Positions 42,689 through 52,008 are shown, numbered from the stretch's first letter. The stretch is DNA of 64,000 nucleotides from Actinobacteria bacterium IMCC26207 (GCA_001025035.1 LCZK01000001.1:1-64000), one strand, 5' to 3'. The notes: generated from the sequence alone by a model not told the origin. Translations and numbers: made by a program.

Positions 42689-44533
42689 AGATACCGACCG
42701 CGAACTAGCGCTCATGGTGACCTGCTCTTGTAAGTCCTCGGATCCCATGGGCAAGTTGAGTTGCCCATCTGCGACAAGCTGGGCAATGACTGCGTCCGGA
42801 AGCTCCCACGGGTCATCTAAACCCTTCAGCGCTCTCTCGCCAATGGCGATTGTGCTTGCCTGATCAAGCCTGTCGGTGTTGCCCCCTCTGCCAGAAGCAA
42901 TGATGGATCCGACGAAGAAACTTGAGGCTGATTGTTGCCAAATTGGAGGGGCCGTTCTTGCTGCAGCCGCAACTTTGGAATCAAGAACTCGCTGAGCGTT
43001 CTGGTCGAGGTCATCTGGCTGCCACTGAGCAATTCGCCTGGCCTGAGCGGTGGGCGCGCTGTCAGATCCAATCGTGACGTAGATGCTGCCATCACGTGCC
43101 CCGTGTTGGAGTCTTCCTGCGCCCAGGTATCTTGCAAGAGGTTCCTCGACAAGCAGTTCTCTGCCGCTCGAACGCAGCTCGGCAGCGAGCGCTAGACCGA
43201 GAGCTACACCGCGTGGTCCGCCGATCGGATGGAACCAGTAGTCGCCCGTTGGCAGGTCTCGCACCCCGTCTGCGAGAGGCTCGATGGCAGGGAACAGTTC
43301 GGAACCAAATGGGTTTTGGTGCGGTAGGTAGTGAACCGTGCTGAACGCAAGGGCGAGGAGCATGGTCCACACTGCAAAGCTCAGCCGGAATGCACGGTGC
43401 GGACCAGTGCCAGCGGCGATATCAGCTGCCAGAACGCCAGTGGCAAAGAAAACGAAGACAGCAGCTACCGCCATCGGGACCCAGACTAAGGAGGCAGGGT
43501 TGCCAACAGGGACCATGGCTTGCCCAATTGCAGCACCTACTGCAGCCACTAGGGCAGTGCTTGCTAGTGCTCGCCGAGAGGGAAGGTTGCGTTTCCAAGA
43601 GATGACTAGGAGCGGAGACAACAAGACAGCCGGCACGAGCATCAGCATGAGGGTTCGTCCCACTGCGCTTGCTCCGCGTACCTCGACTGTGGCTCGAGTA
43701 GCCCTCCAACCCTCGAGCAGGTTGCCTCCGTTGTTGGCCACTGCTTCGCCCAGAGGTAACACCCAGAGAACCGCGAGTACCCCAAGGCTCCAGTAGATGA
43801 CGGACCGAATCTTGTGCCGCGCTTCAGGTGTGGTGCTCCAAGCCTTCTTCCAGCGGACTCCGGTGCCAGCTGCGGCGAAGAGGATTAAGCAGAGCGAACT
43901 GGGTAGGTATGAGAGGTCGGCCTGAATCGTGAAGGAGGCTGCAGCTAGCAGCCACGGCCAAGCCCAGTCCTCCCCGTCGAGGACTGACCAAGTGGCAAAG
44001 CACAGGGCGAGCGCGGGTAGCACTGCCATGGTCGGATTGATCGGCTCCCAGATGGTGAAGGACCCGAGGCGCGTCGCGGCTAGGACAGCAATTGCTGCAG
44101 CGGGAGCACCCAGCCGACCAAGTCGCCGGTTCGAGATTCGGATTATCCAGATAGCGGACAGGATTGCTAGCAGGAACGTACCGAGAAGAGCCCCATCGGC
44201 GGCACTCAAGAACCGTGCTGTGGGCGCTAAAATCCAGAACACCAACGGGCCGGGATGAGCCGGGTCGGCAAGAGTCGACCAAGAACTAAATGCCGATGGC
44301 ATCCCAAGGACGGGGCTCCCTGGGCCGAAGACATCCTGAGCGCGCAGCGAGACCACCGCCGTATCGCCAATGAGTCGGTAGCCGTCGCGCCAGGCCGAAA
44401 CCCAAGTCCAACCCAGTACAAATGCAACCACGGCACTGGCAGGCCACTGCCAGTCCACCGAATGGCGGCGAGGTGGGTTCTGCAGAAATTCCTGGTCAGT
44501 CAGGACTATTTCAGACTCACTGCGGTCGGTCAC
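42671..44533 (-). CDS. Large polytopic membrane protein, possibly GT-C type
   Basis: This is a 620-residue protein with about ten to twelve hydrophobic segments between residues 30 and 430 and a soluble C-terminal region of about 190 residues. The first extracytoplasmic loop, GDTAVVSLRAQDVF and ADPAHPGPLVFW, resembles loops of mannosyl/arabinosyl GT-C transferases, with an Asp in the right place. I see no diagnostic motif, so the glycosyltransferase idea is tentative. The start is at the ATG 44 bp after the AMP-ligase stop, suggesting one operon with that gene. Convergent overlap of 18 bp with the ATP-grasp gene. Confidence 0.55.
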   Translation of the reverse strand: MTDRSESEIVLTDQEFLQNPPRRHSVDWQWPASAVVAFVLGWTWVSAWRDGYRLIGDTAVVSLRAQDVFGPGSPVLGMPSAFSSWSTLADPAHPGPLVFWILAPTARFLSAADGALLGTFLLAILSAIWIIRISNRRLGRLGAPAAAIAVLAATRLGSFTIWEPINPTMAVLPALALCFATWSVLDGEDWAWPWLLAAASFTIQADLSYLPSSLCLILFAAAGTGVRWKKAWSTTPEARHKIRSVIYWSLGVLAVLWVLPLGEAVANNGGNLLEGWRATRATVEVRGASAVGRTLMLMLVPAVLLSPLLVISWKRNLPSRRALASTALVAAVGAAIGQAMVPVGNPASLVWVPMAVAAVFVFFATGVLAADIAAGTGPHRAFRLSFAVWTMLLALAFSTVHYLPHQNPFGSELFPAIEPLADGVRDLPTGDYWFHPIGGPRGVALGLALAAELRSSGRELLVEEPLARYLGAGRLQHGARDGSIYVTIGSDSAPTAQARRIAQWQPDDLDQNAQRVLDSKVAAAARTAPPIWQQSASSFFVGSIIASGRGGNTDRLDQASTIAIGERALKGLDDPWELPDAVIAQLVADGQLNLPMGSEDLQEQVTMSASSRSVSLWLGS

Positions 44534-44577
44534 CGTACTCCTCGAAGCACCTACTCAGAGACTAAGACTACCGAGAG

Positions 44578-45915
44578 CTATTCAAAACCGAGTTGCGCAG
44601 GGAGCTCGCGACGCTGGATTTTGCCGGTAGAGGTTCGTGGCAAGGCCTCAACGATGAAGATGGCCTTGGGGCACTTGTGGGCGGCCATCTGAGATTTCGC
44701 AAAATCAATGACGGCCGCTTCCGTGGTCGAGCCCGTAACCGCTGCGCAGACTTTCTGCCCCCACTGATCATCAGCGACTCCGAACACTGCAACCTCGTGC
44801 ACTCCGGGAGCATGAGCGAGAACGCTCTCAACCTCGGCGGGGTAGACGTTGACTCCGCCGCTAATGATGAGGTCATCTCGCCTGCCGTCAAGCCAGAGAA
44901 ACCCCTCGTCATCGAGGCGGCCAAGATCGCCCACCGTAAAAGAGTTCCTATTCGTTTCTGGGTCCACTCGCCAAGCTGATTCGGTGCGTTCGGCATCACG
45001 CCAGTACGAGAACTCTGCGTACTCGGGGGCGGCGCACCAGATGGTGCCGTCAGGGTCAACGCTGATTGCTCGACCGGCGCGGGCTTGGCCGACGGTGCCG
45101 GGGCGATCTTCCCAGTCGGCTGAGGCGCAGGCCGTGAATTGTCCTTCGGTAGATCCGTAAAACTCCCAGACTGCGCCAGTTGGAAAAGCCTGAATTGCGG
45201 CTCTCTTGAGCGGTGGCGGGCAGGGTTCGCCAGCGTGCGCGAGCAGGCGAAATGATGAGAAGTCAACACCGTTTGTGGTGCTGAGTGCTCCGATAGCTCG
45301 CAGCCGCTGCAGATGAGAGGGCACCATGAACGAAGAGGTTGGGCGGTGAGTTTGAATCACATCGGCAATCTGATGTGCATCGAATTTTCCGGGGACTACA
45401 ACGCTGCCGCCTCGCAGCAACGTGGAGCCGCCGAAGCGAATCGGTGCAGAGTGGTGCAAAGGTGAACAGGTCAGGTGTAGGTCTGCCGAGTTGAACCCCC
45501 AGAGGTCTGCCTCGTCATCGAAGAGGCGCTGGGCTTGATCCTCGCTCAGCACGCCGGACCACACACCTTTGGGTGTGCCCGAGGTTCCCGAGGTGTAATG
45601 CATGGGGCGAGCAAGTGGCACCGCTGCAAGCTCGACTGGTGGGCCATCAAGGAGTTGGGCTAGGACAGCGTCGTCGATAGTGAAAGCCGGATCGGCATTG
45701 AGCAGCAGTTCTGCACGCTCATGCTCCAAGAGCGCCGAGTTCAGTACCACGGGAATAATTCCGACGCGAAGCGAGCCAAGCACTGCCGACAGCATGGCGG
45801 CTGTTCCCGAGGTAGACATCGCAACACGATCTCCAGCCTTCAGTCCTCGTTGAAGCAGAGCGCCAGCCACTGCGCGTTGCTGAACCTCTGATTCAGCTGC
45901 AGTCAGGAGCTCCAT
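44578..45915 (-). CDS. AMP-forming acyl-CoA synthetase/ligase
   Basis: This is an ANL-superfamily enzyme that activates a carboxylic acid as acyl-AMP and usually transfers it to CoA. The P-loop is HYTSGTSGTPKGVW, A5 is WEFYGSTEG, A7/A8 is VGDLGRLDDEGFLWLDGRRDD and ISGGVNVYPAEVE, and the C-terminal catalytic Lys is in RTSTGKIQRREL. At 445 residues it is shorter than most (500-550), lacking part of the N-terminal subdomain. Its substrate cannot be told. It lies between the secreted glucanase gene (59 bp upstream) and the membrane protein gene, all on the minus strand. Confidence 0.82.
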   Translation of the reverse strand: MELLTAAESEVQQRAVAGALLQRGLKAGDRVAMSTSGTAAMLSAVLGSLRVGIIPVVLNSALLEHERAELLLNADPAFTIDDAVLAQLLDGPPVELAAVPLARPMHYTSGTSGTPKGVWSGVLSEDQAQRLFDDEADLWGFNSADLHLTCSPLHHSAPIRFGGSTLLRGGSVVVPGKFDAHQIADVIQTHRPTSSFMVPSHLQRLRAIGALSTTNGVDFSSFRLLAHAGEPCPPPLKRAAIQAFPTGAVWEFYGSTEGQFTACASADWEDRPGTVGQARAGRAISVDPDGTIWCAAPEYAEFSYWRDAERTESAWRVDPETNRNSFTVGDLGRLDDEGFLWLDGRRDDLIISGGVNVYPAEVESVLAHAPGVHEVAVFGVADDQWGQKVCAAVTGSTTEAAVIDFAKSQMAAHKCPKAIFIVEALPRTSTGKIQRRELPAQLGFE

Positions 45916-45974
45916 ATGAGAGAACTAGATACCACAGTAAGGCGGCGCAGGGCCCATTCAAGCCGAGGTCTCTA

Positions 45975-48900
45975 CTACCAGCCGATTCCGATGGTCACTC
46001 GGGTGGGGGATTTTGCGTTCGGCAGGATCTTGACTGAGCTCTGGTCGGCTACGTCGTCATAGGCAAAGCCGTAGGCCCGGCCACCGATTCCGAGGGTGTG
46101 GAATACCGCCGAGAAGTCGTTCTTTGGGCCGGCCGGGTAGTACGCGGCGGGTCGATACCAGTCCGCCGTATTGATCGCGACTCCGCGGTTGAATGCTGCA
46201 CAGAACTCGGCACCCATTTCCAGCTCTACTGGCCTCATGCCTCCGCTGGCGAGGGCTCCGGAGCATTCGAACACGTCAGCGCTGCTGGGCTTGTTGAGTA
46301 TGTACGGGCCTGTGCCGTCCTTTGTGAACTGCAACTGGGTGCCAACAACTTTGCCAGTGAAGGTTTGGCCGAGGCGGGTCAGAGTAAATGCATGCGTTGT
46401 GTAGTACGCCCAGGTCTGATCGATGGTTGATTGCAGATAATTAGCCTGCGGGCCACTTCCGTGAAAGGCGGGTGAGGTTCGCGGTGCAAGAATCCGGTAG
46501 GTGCTGGCAAGGTTGGCGAAGGCAGGGTCCACCGTGGCTGCGTACTTTGCGTAGACCTCTGCACGGGTGGCAGTGGTGCCGACGGTCTGGTCGTAGCCGG
46601 TTGAGGTCTGCTCAATTCGAGCAGTCATCGGGAATCCGAACTGGTCCACCTGTGTGGTGTTCCCACCGAAGGCGTAGACGCCGTCGCGGTAGGTGAACTC
46701 GTACCAGTCGAAGTAGATGTCGGTGTTTGGGTCGCCAGGGTCGTTCACGTTCGGACCGCCCCAACCTTTATCGTCGGCGGAGACCGGAATGTACAGCGGG
46801 GAGCCGAGCGAGAGGTACATGCGGGCACCTTCCATCCGACTCGCAAGCCGCACCGATGGTGCTTGGTCTACCCGGAATGACATGTTGGGGTAGTCCTGAC
46901 CATTCTTGGTGAGGTGGCCCGGGGCTGTTGCTTCGAGGTGATTGATTGGTGCAATGCTGCCGTCAGCCTTGAGGTATGACCACTGGCCGGGACTGCTTTG
47001 GCCGAGCACGGTGACGTAGATCTGGCTGTTACTCCAGCGACCACCGGTGTTGTTTGCGAACACAAACGGGAAGCTTCCCGTGGTTGCTGGGATCGTGGTC
47101 GGTGGTGGGACCGTGGTCGGTGGGATTGTGGTTGTCGGAACGGTTGTTGGCGGGACTGTGGTCGGTGGGATTGTGGTTGTCGGTGGGACGGTAGTGGTGG
47201 GGGCAACTGTCGTGGGCACCGTGGTTGCTGGGACTGTGCTTGATTGGCGCGTAAAGGTCATCCAGTTCAAGTTGACGAAGTCCGCTGGCTGGCCGCTTCG
47301 CGCTACCACGTACAGATCGTGAATGCCGGTTGCACCCGAGACGTTGGCGGGTACTGACTTCCAGGTCTGCCACCCTCCGGTATTGGCAATCGAGAACTCG
47401 CCCACCTTGGGGCCAGTTGCTGAGTCCAAGCGGAACTCGATCGCGCCGCTCACGCCAGCGGCAGCACCTGAGGCAACCCGAGCGGTCACACCGGTTTCAC
47501 CAGAGGATCCAAAGTTGACACGCCGGTAGGTTGCATTATCTCCGTTCGCGATCCAACCGATGTCTTGGCCGCCGCCGAGATCGGTAGTGGTCTCTTTGAT
47601 CGTGCCGACAGATGCATCAGATGACTCGGACTCGATGCGGCTGTATGCGTCACGGGTTGGAGTAGTTGGGACTGTGGTTGGCGGGACAGTGGTTGTGGTC
47701 GTGGTTGGCGGGACTGTGGTTGTGGGGACAGTGGTTGGCGGGACAGTGGTTGTGGTTGCTGGTGCAGGCGCGGTGAACGAGAGCCAGTTCAAGTTGGTGA
47801 AATCTGCCAGCTGATTGCTTCGAAACACTGCAACAAGATCGTGAACACCAACGGCTCCGGTGACCGTGGCCGACTTGCTAGCCCAGGTCTGCCATCCGCC
47901 AGTTGAGGTGAGTGAAAGCATGCCAACGATGGGGCCGCTGGCAGAGTCCAAGTGGAGCTCGGCAGTGCCCGTAACCCCGGCCGCTACGGCGGATGCGACG
48001 CGTGCAGTCACTCCGCTGACTCCAGAACTACCGAAGTCCACGTTGCGGTAGGTGACCGAGTCGCCGTTCGCGATCCAACCGATGTTTTGGCCACCGCCGG
48101 TGTCGATGGTCGCTTCTTTTGCAACTCCAGACTGCGCATCAAATGACTCGGCCTCGATGCGTGACAGTGCACTGCGGACCGCCGTTACCGGCAGAGTTGT
48201 TGTGGTGGTTGGCGTGTAGACACGGACGTAGTCCACCAGTAGCGCCTGCGGGAACGCAGTGCTCGCTGACGGATCACCGGGCCATTGTCCGCCGACGGCA
48301 AAGTTCATCAAGATGTAGAAGGGGTGATCAAACACCCAGGGTGAGCCGGCCGGCAGGTCAGCTGGCGTGCGGGTCTCATAGAGCACGTCGTCCACATACC
48401 AGCGGACTTCATTGGGTGCCCACTCAACTGAAAATGTGTGGAACGCGTCAGAGAATTTGGCGCCACCGGGAAGCGTGTATCCCTTGGTGATTGCAGAGCC
48501 GCCTGAGTAGCCGGGCCCATGCAGGCTGCCGTGAACTGAGGAAGGCTCGTATCCCACGTTTTCCATAATGTCGAGCTCGCCCCGGCCTGGCCAAGCAGTG
48601 CCAGCAGAGCCCGAGTCATCGCCCTGCATCCAAAAAGCTGGCCACACGCCTTGCCCAGCAGGAAGTTTCATACGGGACTCAAATCGCCCGTAACGCTGAG
48701 TGAATTTGTTCTTGGTGAGTACTCGGCCGGATGTGTATTGGCAGGTTCCGTACCAGCAACTACTGCCGGCCAGTGTTTCTTTGCGGGCGGTGATCGCTAG
48801 GTTTCCGGTGCCGTCCGAGGAGATGTTTTCTGGTCGATCGGTGTAGTACTGCCTCTCGGCATTACCGAACCCTCCACCGCCCAAGTCGTAGCCCCAGCGT

Positions 48901-49085
48901 GAGGAGTCGGGCCGTGCGCTAGCCGCAGTGTTGAACTCATCAGACCAAGACAACGACCAGGCTGTTGGTCCGGTTGCCGCAGTCGCCGCCTGAGTACCTA
49001 CGGTAAGTACAAGAAGCTGCGCTGCGCAGGCCAGCGCTAGAAGCAGAGCGACCCCTCGACTCGTTTTTGTCTGCCCGCGCTCCAT
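45975..49085 (-). CDS. Secreted multidomain beta-1,3-glucanase: GH16-CBM6-CBM6-GH64
   Basis: This large secreted enzyme probably degrades beta-1,3-glucan (laminarin, fungal or algal walls). Numbering is from the ATG at 49109, eight codons upstream of the start chosen here. The signal peptide ends near TQAATAA (about 45). The GH16 domain is at about 50-298 with GELDIMENVG (Glu178, Asp180, Glu183). Two CBM6-type modules are at about 317-446 and 490-620, each with NIGWIANGD or DIGWIANGD. Thr/Pro/Val linkers separate them. A GH64-like domain runs from about 678 to the end, with DWYEF (Glu804) and TQVDQFG (Asp822) as candidate catalytic residues. I chose 49085 because GGGGAAG precedes it. The two catalytic families in one chain are unusual. 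Confidence 0.88.
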   Translation of the reverse strand: MERGQTKTSRGVALLLALACAAQLLVLTVGTQAATAATGPTAWSLSWSDEFNTAASARPDSSRWGYDLGGGGFGNAERQYYTDRPENISSDGTGNLAITARKETLAGSSCWYGTCQYTSGRVLTKNKFTQRYGRFESRMKLPAGQGVWPAFWMQGDDSGSAGTAWPGRGELDIMENVGYEPSSVHGSLHGPGYSGGSAITKGYTLPGGAKFSDAFHTFSVEWAPNEVRWYVDDVLYETRTPADLPAGSPWVFDHPFYILMNFAVGGQWPGDPSASTAFPQALLVDYVRVYTPTTTTTLPVTAVRSALSRIEAESFDAQSGVAKEATIDTGGGQNIGWIANGDSVTYRNVDFGSSGVSGVTARVASAVAAGVTGTAELHLDSASGPIVGMLSLTSTGGWQTWASKSATVTGAVGVHDLVAVFRSNQLADFTNLNWLSFTAPAPATTTTVPPTTVPTTTVPPTTTTTTVPPTTVPTTPTRDAYSRIESESSDASVGTIKETTTDLGGGQDIGWIANGDNATYRRVNFGSSGETGVTARVASGAAAGVSGAIEFRLDSATGPKVGEFSIANTGGWQTWKSVPANVSGATGIHDLYVVARSGQPADFVNLNWMTFTRQSSTVPATTVPTTVAPTTTVPPTTTIPPTTVPPTTVPTTTIPPTTVPPPTTIPATTGSFPFVFANNTGGRWSNSQIYVTVLGQSSPGQWSYLKADGSIAPINHLEATAPGHLTKNGQDYPNMSFRVDQAPSVRLASRMEGARMYLSLGSPLYIPVSADDKGWGGPNVNDPGDPNTDIYFDWYEFTYRDGVYAFGGNTTQVDQFGFPMTARIEQTSTGYDQTVGTTATRAEVYAKYAATVDPAFANLASTYRILAPRTSPAFHGSGPQANYLQSTIDQTWAYYTTHAFTLTRLGQTFTGKVVGTQLQFTKDGTGPYILNKPSSADVFECSGALASGGMRPVELEMGAEFCAAFNRGVAINTADWYRPAAYYPAGPKNDFSAVFHTLGIGGRAYGFAYDDVADQSSVKILPNAKSPTRVTIGIGW

Positions 49086-49249
49086 GGTGCTTCCCCGCTT
49101 GTTGTTCATGGCCTGCTATCGGGATTTACAAAAAATACCTTTAGTCGACACCGCTCTGTCCTTCGTCTTGGCCCCTAGAGAGCACCCCTCGCAGGTTGCA
49201 ACAACTAGTGTGGCGTGTCGGCATATTGCCCACAGGGGAGCGAGCGTCA

Positions 49250-50929
49250 ATGCCTGAAGGTTCTGCTATCGACGCACCTAGTGACCTCGGTGATCCCGTG
49301 GATGCCGACGTTGCTCGGCTTCATGAGTTGGGTTACGCCCAAGAGTTGCGGCGGAAGCTGGGAACGTTCTCGAACTTTGCCATCAGCTTCTCCATCATCT
49401 CGGTGCTCGCTGGGGCCATCACCACCTTCTGGCTCGGGATGTACGCAGGTGGTCCGCTCGTCATCACACTGTGCTGGGTGGTGGTCGGCGTGTTCTCCTT
49501 AGTTGTTGGATCTTCAATGGCAGAGATCTGCTCTGCCTATCCAACGGCGGGTGGGTTGTACTTCTGGTCGGCCACGTTGGCTCGCCGGCGAAAGGCACTC
49601 TGGGCTTGGTGGACGGGTTGGTTAAACCTGATTGGGCAGATCGGTGTGATTGCCTCGGTGGACTTTGCACTCGCGAACTTCATTCTGCTCAGCATCAACA
49701 TCTTCGGAAGCGCCACAAGCCCGACCATCGAGATCAACCGTTGGTCGATCTTCATCACGTACCTATTGGTGCTCGTTGTTCACGGTCTGCTCAATACCTT
49801 CGGCGTCAATCTGGTGAGAGTCCTTGGCGATGTCAGTGTCTGGTGGCATGTGGCTGGAGTAGCGGTCATTGTGTTGGTGCTCTTCCTCTTCTCAGAACCA
49901 GGCAACCTTGGCATGAGCAACGTGCTGGAATATCGCAACGGCACTGGTTGGGAGTTTCCCGGGGTCGGAATCTACGTGGCACTTGTGGGTCTGTTACTAG
50001 CTCAGTACACGATCACCGGATTCGATGCTTCAGCGCATGTCTCGGAAGAGACAAGAGACGCAGCAGTTGCAGCACCCAAAGCCATGGTCCGGTCGATCTA
50101 TGTCTCTGCAATCGCAGCACTGATCCTGAGTGTCGCCATGGTGCAGGCAATCCCCGCTTCGGCCTATGACGAGATCGCAGCAAAGGGGATTCTGGCTGGC
50201 CCAAATGTGTTTTTGCTTGGTGTTGTCGGCACCCTTGGAAAGCTGCTGGTGATCATCTCAACCATTGGGCAGTTCTTCTGCGGTATGGCATCGGTTACGG
50301 CGAATTCGCGCATGATCTACGCCTTCAGTCGTGATGGCGGACTCCCCGGATCGCGAATCTGGTCGCGGGTCAACCCTCGAACCCGAACACCCACCAACTC
50401 TGTCTGGTTCGGTATCGGCCTAGCGGCAGCAATCGGTCTGCTCTCGCTCATTCAGACTGACCTCGCATACCCGGTGGCATTCTTCGCCCTGACTGGCGTT
50501 GCCGTCATTGGCTTGTACATCAGCTACGTCATTCCGGTTTTCCTACGCCTTCGTAACCCTGGCTTTGTGCCTGGGCCCTGGCATCTTGGCCGCTGGTCTC
50601 GCATCATTGGATGGACGGCAGTGGTCTGGGTTGGGATCATCGCAGTGGCCTTCTGCCTGCCGGTGTTCTACCCCTGGAACACGTTGACGACGTTCAATTT
50701 CACGGGACCGATTCTGCTAATCTGCGCAATTCTGATTGGCGGAGGGTGGAGCCTGTCGGCCAAAAACCACTTCACTGGCCCCAAGTCCATGGGCTCACTC
50801 GAAGAGATCATGGCTATCGAATCCGAACTTGATGCCGAAGAACATGAGATGGAATTGCGTCATACGCACAAGCTGCCAGCTGGAGCGCAGAGTGATGGCC
50901 GACACCCCGGAGGCATCGGTAAGGAGTAG
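49250..50929 (+). CDS. APC-superfamily amino-acid permease
   Basis: This inner-membrane transporter has about twelve hydrophobic segments and 559 residues from the ATG at 49250. The first segment and unwound motif read FSNFAISFSIISVLAGAIT, followed by MAEICSAYPTAGGLYFWSA, which is typical of the APC amino acid/GABA permease family. ITGFDASAHVSEETRDAA matches the conserved intracellular loop. The C terminus is acidic and charged. The longer frame from 49196 lacks a good ribosome-binding site, whereas GGGGAGCG precedes 49250. The substrate is not certain; amines, GABA or amino acids are possible. A DUF4287 gene follows after 9 bp. Confidence 0.85.
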   Translation: MPEGSAIDAPSDLGDPVDADVARLHELGYAQELRRKLGTFSNFAISFSIISVLAGAITTFWLGMYAGGPLVITLCWVVVGVFSLVVGSSMAEICSAYPTAGGLYFWSATLARRRKALWAWWTGWLNLIGQIGVIASVDFALANFILLSINIFGSATSPTIEINRWSIFITYLLVLVVHGLLNTFGVNLVRVLGDVSVWWHVAGVAVIVLVLFLFSEPGNLGMSNVLEYRNGTGWEFPGVGIYVALVGLLLAQYTITGFDASAHVSEETRDAAVAAPKAMVRSIYVSAIAALILSVAMVQAIPASAYDEIAAKGILAGPNVFLLGVVGTLGKLLVIISTIGQFFCGMASVTANSRMIYAFSRDGGLPGSRIWSRVNPRTRTPTNSVWFGIGLAAAIGLLSLIQTDLAYPVAFFALTGVAVIGLYISYVIPVFLRLRNPGFVPGPWHLGRWSRIIGWTAVVWVGIIAVAFCLPVFYPWNTLTTFNFTGPILLICAILIGGGWSLSAKNHFTGPKSMGSLEEIMAIESELDAEEHEMELRHTHKLPAGAQSDGRHPGGIGKE

Positions 50930-50938
50930 AAATAGCCC

Positions 50939-51169
50939 GTGACTGAATATTCTCCTCCATGGCCGAAACAAGGGCCTCCGTCTTACTTTCCGTCCATTGA
51001 GACCAAGTACGGCCGATCAATCGCCGAGTGGCAGCAGGTCATTGCCGATTGTGGGCTCGAGAAGCATATGGAGATCGTCGAATACCTCAAGACCGAGCAC
51101 GGGGTCGGCCACGGTCATGCAAACGCTCTCGTGGGTTGGACCTTGGCAGGCAACACCGCCGCACCCTGA
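50939..51169 (+). CDS. DUF4287 domain protein
   Basis: This is a 76-residue protein consisting of one DUF4287 unit. The conserved sequence SYFPSIETKYGRSIAEWQ and then KTEHGVGHGHANALVG is easily recognised. Its function is unknown; the family is common in soil and aquatic actinobacteria. A GTG start is used, with AAGGAG 12 nt upstream, and the gene is 9 bp behind the permease gene, so it is probably in the same transcript. Confidence 0.75.
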   Translation: MTEYSPPWPKQGPPSYFPSIETKYGRSIAEWQQVIADCGLEKHMEIVEYLKTEHGVGHGHANALVGWTLAGNTAAP

Positions 51170-51217
51170 TTTCCTGCTGGGCTTCCGCTCCTAACTCGGT
51201 CCATCTTGGACACGAGG

Positions 51218-51265
51218 TGTACTTCTATGTACAAGAGTGTACGTCTATGTGCAACGGTGTACAAT
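51218..51265 (+). promoter_or_regulatory. 10-bp-phased TGTAC operator of the toxin-antitoxin operon
   Basis: TGTRC begins at 51218, 51228, 51238, 51248 and 51258, exactly every 10 bp. The copies at 51228 and 51258 are full palindromes TGTACA, and 51248 is TGTGCA. The whole has a 20-bp superperiod. The last copy overlaps TACAAT (51260-51265), a -10 box six bases before the ATG at 51272. TGTACA is the known core of YefM operators, so this is the likely autoregulatory site. Confidence 0.7.
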
Positions 51266-51271
51266 TTCAGA

Positions 51272-51562
51272 ATGTCCACGATGTCAGTGAGTGAAGCCCG
51301 CGCAGCGCTACCTGAAATCCTTGACCGCGTGATAGCAGGCGAGGAAATCACCATCACTCGCCATGGGCGAGAGGTTGCAGTCCTCGTCCGCCCCGATGCG
51401 ATTCGGGTTCGACGTGCTGACCAAGCACTTGCAGAAGCTGAGCGCCTTCGAATCCTCCTCGATCGGGGTCGCAACGGCAGTCTCGCTGATGCGCCATCCG
51501 TGAGCGTCGAGCGGGCCGAAGAACTCGTTGCCAACGTGGCAGCCGGCCGATCCACCCGCTGA
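51272..51562 (+). CDS. Phd/YefM-family antitoxin
   Basis: This is the antitoxin and DNA-binding autorepressor of a type II toxin-antitoxin pair, with 96 residues from the ATG at 51272. The N terminus MSVSEARAALPEILDRVIAG and TITRHGREVAVLV is the Phd/YefM fold that binds DNA as a dimer. The C-terminal half (DQALAEAERLRILLDRGRNG onwards) would wrap the toxin. Three codons downstream there is another ATG (51281). The longer frame from 51206 covers the operator and is rejected. The toxin gene starts 2 bp after its stop. Confidence 0.88.
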   Translation: MSTMSVSEARAALPEILDRVIAGEEITITRHGREVAVLVRPDAIRVRRADQALAEAERLRILLDRGRNGSLADAPSVSVERAEELVANVAAGRSTR

Positions 51563-51564
51563 CC

Positions 51565-51987
51565 GTGGATGCATTCGATGCCGATGTCCTGATCTATGCG
51601 GCCGTACCTGGCCACACACTGGGGCGACGCGTCCGGCACCTCTTTCCTGCTGAAGCTACGTCGAGCACTGGTGTAGTCGCCGGAATCGGTTCGGTTCTGT
51701 TGATACCCGAGTTGCTCTCGAAGCCTCTACGTGATGGCGCTGAGTCCGAGGTCGAAGCTCTGGCAGCACTGCTGGGACGACTCGACCTCCGACCGTTGGA
51801 TGAGGCCACGGCCGAACTCGCCGCTGCACTTGGGGCGAGTCACAATCTTCGCGCCGCTGACGCTGTGCATCTTGCGACGGCGGTTGCAGCAGGCGCCGAC
51901 CGGTTCATCACGAACAACACATCGGACTTCAAAAAGGCCATTACCGAGGTCGAGGTCGTCTATCCAGAGGAACTCCCAGAGCCCTGA
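51565..51987 (+). CDS. PIN-domain ribonuclease toxin (VapC-like)
   Basis: This is a 140-residue PIN-domain endoribonuclease that would cleave RNA when released from its antitoxin. The acidic metal-binding residues are visible: Asp in FDADVLIYA, Glu in IPELLSKPL, Asp in RAADAVHLATAVAAGAD, and the final NNTSDFKKAI. The pairing with a Phd/YefM antitoxin rather than VapB is a mixed arrangement that is known but less common. It starts with GTG, 2 bp after the antitoxin stop. A hairpin follows its stop. Confidence 0.87.
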   Translation: MDAFDADVLIYAAVPGHTLGRRVRHLFPAEATSSTGVVAGIGSVLLIPELLSKPLRDGAESEVEALAALLGRLDLRPLDEATAELAAALGASHNLRAADAVHLATAVAAGADRFITNNTSDFKKAITEVEVVYPEELPEP

Positions 51988-52008
51988 CTGCGGACCCGGC
52001 GATCAGGG
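51982..52008. terminator. Hairpin between PIN toxin and ADP-ribosylglycohydrolase genes
   Basis: CCCTGA (51982-51987, including the toxin stop codon) pairs with TCAGGG (52003-52008); an alternative stem is GACCC/GGGTC (51993-51997/52006-52010). It lies between two convergent genes. There is no T-tract, so it is only a candidate. Confidence 0.35.

Noticed and set aside
49471-50169. 232-codon plus-strand frame
   Set aside because: It lies inside the permease gene in another frame and shows no domain.
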